The notes beneath the pieces were generated by a model. That model saw only the letters and a list, made by a program, of their open reading frames with translations, was not told where the DNA came from and ran no database searches. From positions 682,001 through 746,000 of the forward strand of contig NZ_CP014304.1 in NCBI RefSeq assembly GCF_001562275.1: a stretch of DNA of 64,000 nt. Reading direction: 5' to 3'. Both the position numbers and the translations under genes were made by a program. Every line of letters starts with the position of its first letter. The first letter of the stretch is position 1. Source of the stretch: Hymenobacter sp. PAMC 26628. Its GTDB lineage: Bacteria; Bacteroidota; Bacteroidia; Cytophagales; Hymenobacteraceae. Below, one piece after another: positions 62,400-64,000 of the stretch.

Positions 62400-62999
62400 C
62401 TAGCTCTTTAGCTCCCGCAAATCGAGCCGGAAGCCTGGCAGCACCGGCTCACCGCTCAGCTCCTGGTCGAAGCCTTGCACGGTCTGCATGGGCTGGCCGG
62501 CGGCGTACACGTAGGCCGTTTCGGTTTCGGTGTTCAAAAGAAAGCCCAGGCGCACGCCGTTTTGTAGCCACTGCTCCATTTTGGTTTGCAGGACGGGAAG
62601 ACGGTCGGAGGGCGATTTAATTTCGACAACGAAATCGGGGCAAATGGGCAAGAATTTTTGCCGTTGCTGCGCCGTCAGGCTTTCCCAGGCCGCGGTCGGC
62701 AGCCAGGAGACGTCTGGGGATAAAATAGCTCCATCGGGCAAGCGGAAGCCTACTGATGACTCGAATGGGCGGCCTCCATTGTGGCGGCTCCACAGCGCCA
62801 ATTGAAAATAAGCGTCGCCGCTAGCGGCACTGGAATCTCCTCCTACGGGGGGCATAATGATGATTTCGTGGTCGGCGGTGCGCTCGATGCGGGCCGAGTC
62901 ATTTTCCTGGCAAAACTGAAAAAAATCGTCGTCGCTGAACCCAGCGATGAGCGCGCCGCGCAACACGGTGGCTTCGGCAAAATCGGGGAAGTGGGTCAT
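62400..62999 (-). CDS. Uma2 family (DUF820) putative endonuclease
   Basis: 199 residues from ATG 62999. PD-(D/E)XK-like core: DHEIIIMPPVGGDSSAAS, FRLPDGAILSPDVSWLP (the conserved SPDVSW), FLPICPDFVVEIKSPSDRLP (the D...ExK catalytic pair), LQTKMEQWLQNGVRLGFLLN. Uma2 proteins are abundant in cyanobacteria and Bacteroidota and are predicted nucleases; their targets are not known. Standing alone, 45 bp from the molybdoprotein gene. Confidence 0.92.
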   Translation of the reverse strand: MTHFPDFAEATVLRGALIAGFSDDDFFQFCQENDSARIERTADHEIIIMPPVGGDSSAASGDAYFQLALWSRHNGGRPFESSVGFRLPDGAILSPDVSWLPTAAWESLTAQQRQKFLPICPDFVVEIKSPSDRLPVLQTKMEQWLQNGVRLGFLLNTETETAYVYAAGQPMQTVQGFDQELSGEPVLPGFRLDLRELKS

Positions 63000-63067
63000 G
63001 GTGGAGAAATGCGTTGGGCTAGGCTAAGATACGCCGCGGGGCCCTATTCGGTCATTTGGCCCCGCCG

Positions 63068-63075
63068 TACCTTTG
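63068..63075 (+). promoter_or_regulatory. Candidate -7 box (TACCTTTG) before pheT
   Basis: TAnnTTTG match 52 bp before the pheT ATG. Confidence 0.5.
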
Positions 63076-63126
63076 CCCGAGTTGAACGGCAACAATCAAC
63101 CCTTCAGCCCTTAAATAATTTTCCCA

Positions 63127-64000
63127 ATGCGCATCTCCTTCGACTGGCTCAAAACGCTCATTCCCACCGATAAAACCGCCGCCGAGATTGGGGCCCTGCT
63201 CACCGGCTCGGGGCTGGAAGTGGAGAGCCTGGAGGAGCTGGAAAGCATTCCGGGCGGGCTGCGCGGCGTGGTACTGGGCACGGTGCTCACCCGCGAAAAG
63301 CACCCCGACGCCGACAAGCTCAGCCTGACCACCGTGGACGTGGGCGACGGCACGCCGCGCCAAATCGTGTGCGGGGCCCCCAACGTAGCCGCTGGCCAGC
63401 GCGTGGTGGTGGCCCTGGAAGGCGCCATGCTGCACCCCACGGCGGGCGAGCCGTTCAAAATCAAGAAGAGTAAAATCCGCGGCGCGGCCTCCGAGGGCAT
63501 GATTTGCGCGGAGGATGAAATTGGGCTGGGCACTTCGCACGCCGGCATTATGGTGCTGGATACCGACCTGCCCAACGGCACGCCCGCCGCCGACTACTTC
63601 GGCCTGGGCACCGATACGGCGTTCGAAATCGGCCTCACGCCCAACCGCGCCGACGCCGCCTCGCACTACGGCGTGGCCCGCGAGCTGCGCGCCCTGCTGC
63701 ACCAGCCCGCCCACCTGCCCGACGTGAGCCAGTTTAGGGCTCCCACCACGGCCGGCACTGCCATCGGCGTGATTGTGGAGGACGCCGCCGCCTGCCCCCG
63801 CTACGCCGGCCTGCTGCTCGACAACGTGCAGGTAGGGCCCTCGCCCGAGTGGCTCCAGCGCCGCCTGCGCAGCATTGGCCTCTCGCCCATCAATAACGTG
63901 GTGGACGTGACCAATTTCGTGCTGCACGAGCTGGGCCAGCCCCTGCACGCCTTCGATGCCAACCGGCTGGCGCGCCACGAAATCATCGTGAAGCGCGCTA
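63127..64000 (+). CDS. pheT: Phenylalanyl-tRNA synthetase beta subunit, N-terminal part
   Basis: Starts at ATG 63127 (MRISFDWLKTLIPTDK) and runs off the right edge with 291 codons present of about 800. The tRNA-binding OB domain (about residues 40-150) includes REKHPDADKLSLTTVDVGDG and QIVCGAPNVAAGQRVVVAL, then KIKKSKIRGAASEGMICAED. The B3/B4 editing region begins at about 200 (FEIGLTPNRADAASHYGVAR), followed by the B5-like INNVVDVTNFVLHELGQPLH. It forms the alpha2beta2 enzyme with PheS. pheS is not adjacent upstream. Confidence 0.97.
   Translation, partial: MRISFDWLKTLIPTDKTAAEIGALLTGSGLEVESLEELESIPGGLRGVVLGTVLTREKHPDADKLSLTTVDVGDGTPRQIVCGAPNVAAGQRVVVALEGAMLHPTAGEPFKIKKSKIRGAASEGMICAEDEIGLGTSHAGIMVLDTDLPNGTPAADYFGLGTDTAFEIGLTPNRADAASHYGVARELRALLHQPAHLPDVSQFRAPTTAGTAIGVIVEDAAACPRYAGLLLDNVQVGPSPEWLQRRLRSIGLSPINNVVDVTNFVLHELGQPLHAFDANRLARHEIIVKRA

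Noticed and set aside
1..64000. CRISPR array, prophage structural genes, rRNA or ordinary tRNA genes
   Set aside because: No regularly spaced repeats, no capsid/tail/terminase proteins, and the only tRNA-like fold found is the end of tmRNA.

Overview
The window reads as the chromosome of a Hymenobacter-like member of the Bacteroidota (Cytophagales). The coding sequence is GC-rich, the surface and secreted proteins are of Bacteroidota type (TonB-dependent barrel, OmpA with thrombospondin type-3 repeats, CarboxypepD_reg-like proteins), several genes are preceded by a TAnnTTTG -7 box, and the tmRNA tag ends in YAMAA. The genus is an inference from style, not from a search.

Layout. 1-24.2 kb is mostly core chromosome: a TonB-dependent barrel (cut by the left edge), an M50-like membrane protease, an ABC ATPase with a permease/M1-peptidase fusion (frameshifted), an ECF sigma factor unit, nuoK-nuoL without other nuo genes, OmpA, a PQQ-type sugar dehydrogenase, a dead NCS1 permease, two DUF72 paralogues, an Ldh2-type dehydrogenase, an amidohydrolase, SelO and an NmrA-like protein. 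24.3-35.8 kb is an accessory region around clpB: a truncated AraC regulator, a Fic protein with a convergent inhibitor-like gene, an AT-rich glycosyltransferase/membrane pair, an unknown two-gene cassette, clpB, a small membrane/coiled-coil gene broken by two insertion sequences, a zeta-like kinase pair and an MNT/HEPN pair. This region is bracketed by a 5' remnant of a second clpB (27.6 kb) and a 3' remnant with its terminator (35.7 kb).

35.8-51.5 kb returns to core genes: amine oxidase, HupE/UreJ, secreted M1 peptidase, aminotransferase plus cytochrome b, icd, M16 peptidase and dnaX. The dnaX gene has an A10 run placed so that slippage would give a gamma-like short form. 51.7-54.1 kb holds ssrA followed by a gene-poor stretch with an IS1 fragment. 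54.1-64 kb holds small secreted proteins, uvsE, a metallophosphoesterase, radC, a SorA/YedY-like molybdoprotein with its reductase, a Uma2 protein and the start of pheT.

The main novelty candidates are the clpB replacement scar with its cassettes, the unknown pair at 27807-28527, the dnaX slippage site, and the palindromic elements: three long inverted repeats of similar build, and a GC-only 14-mer at gene 3' ends.
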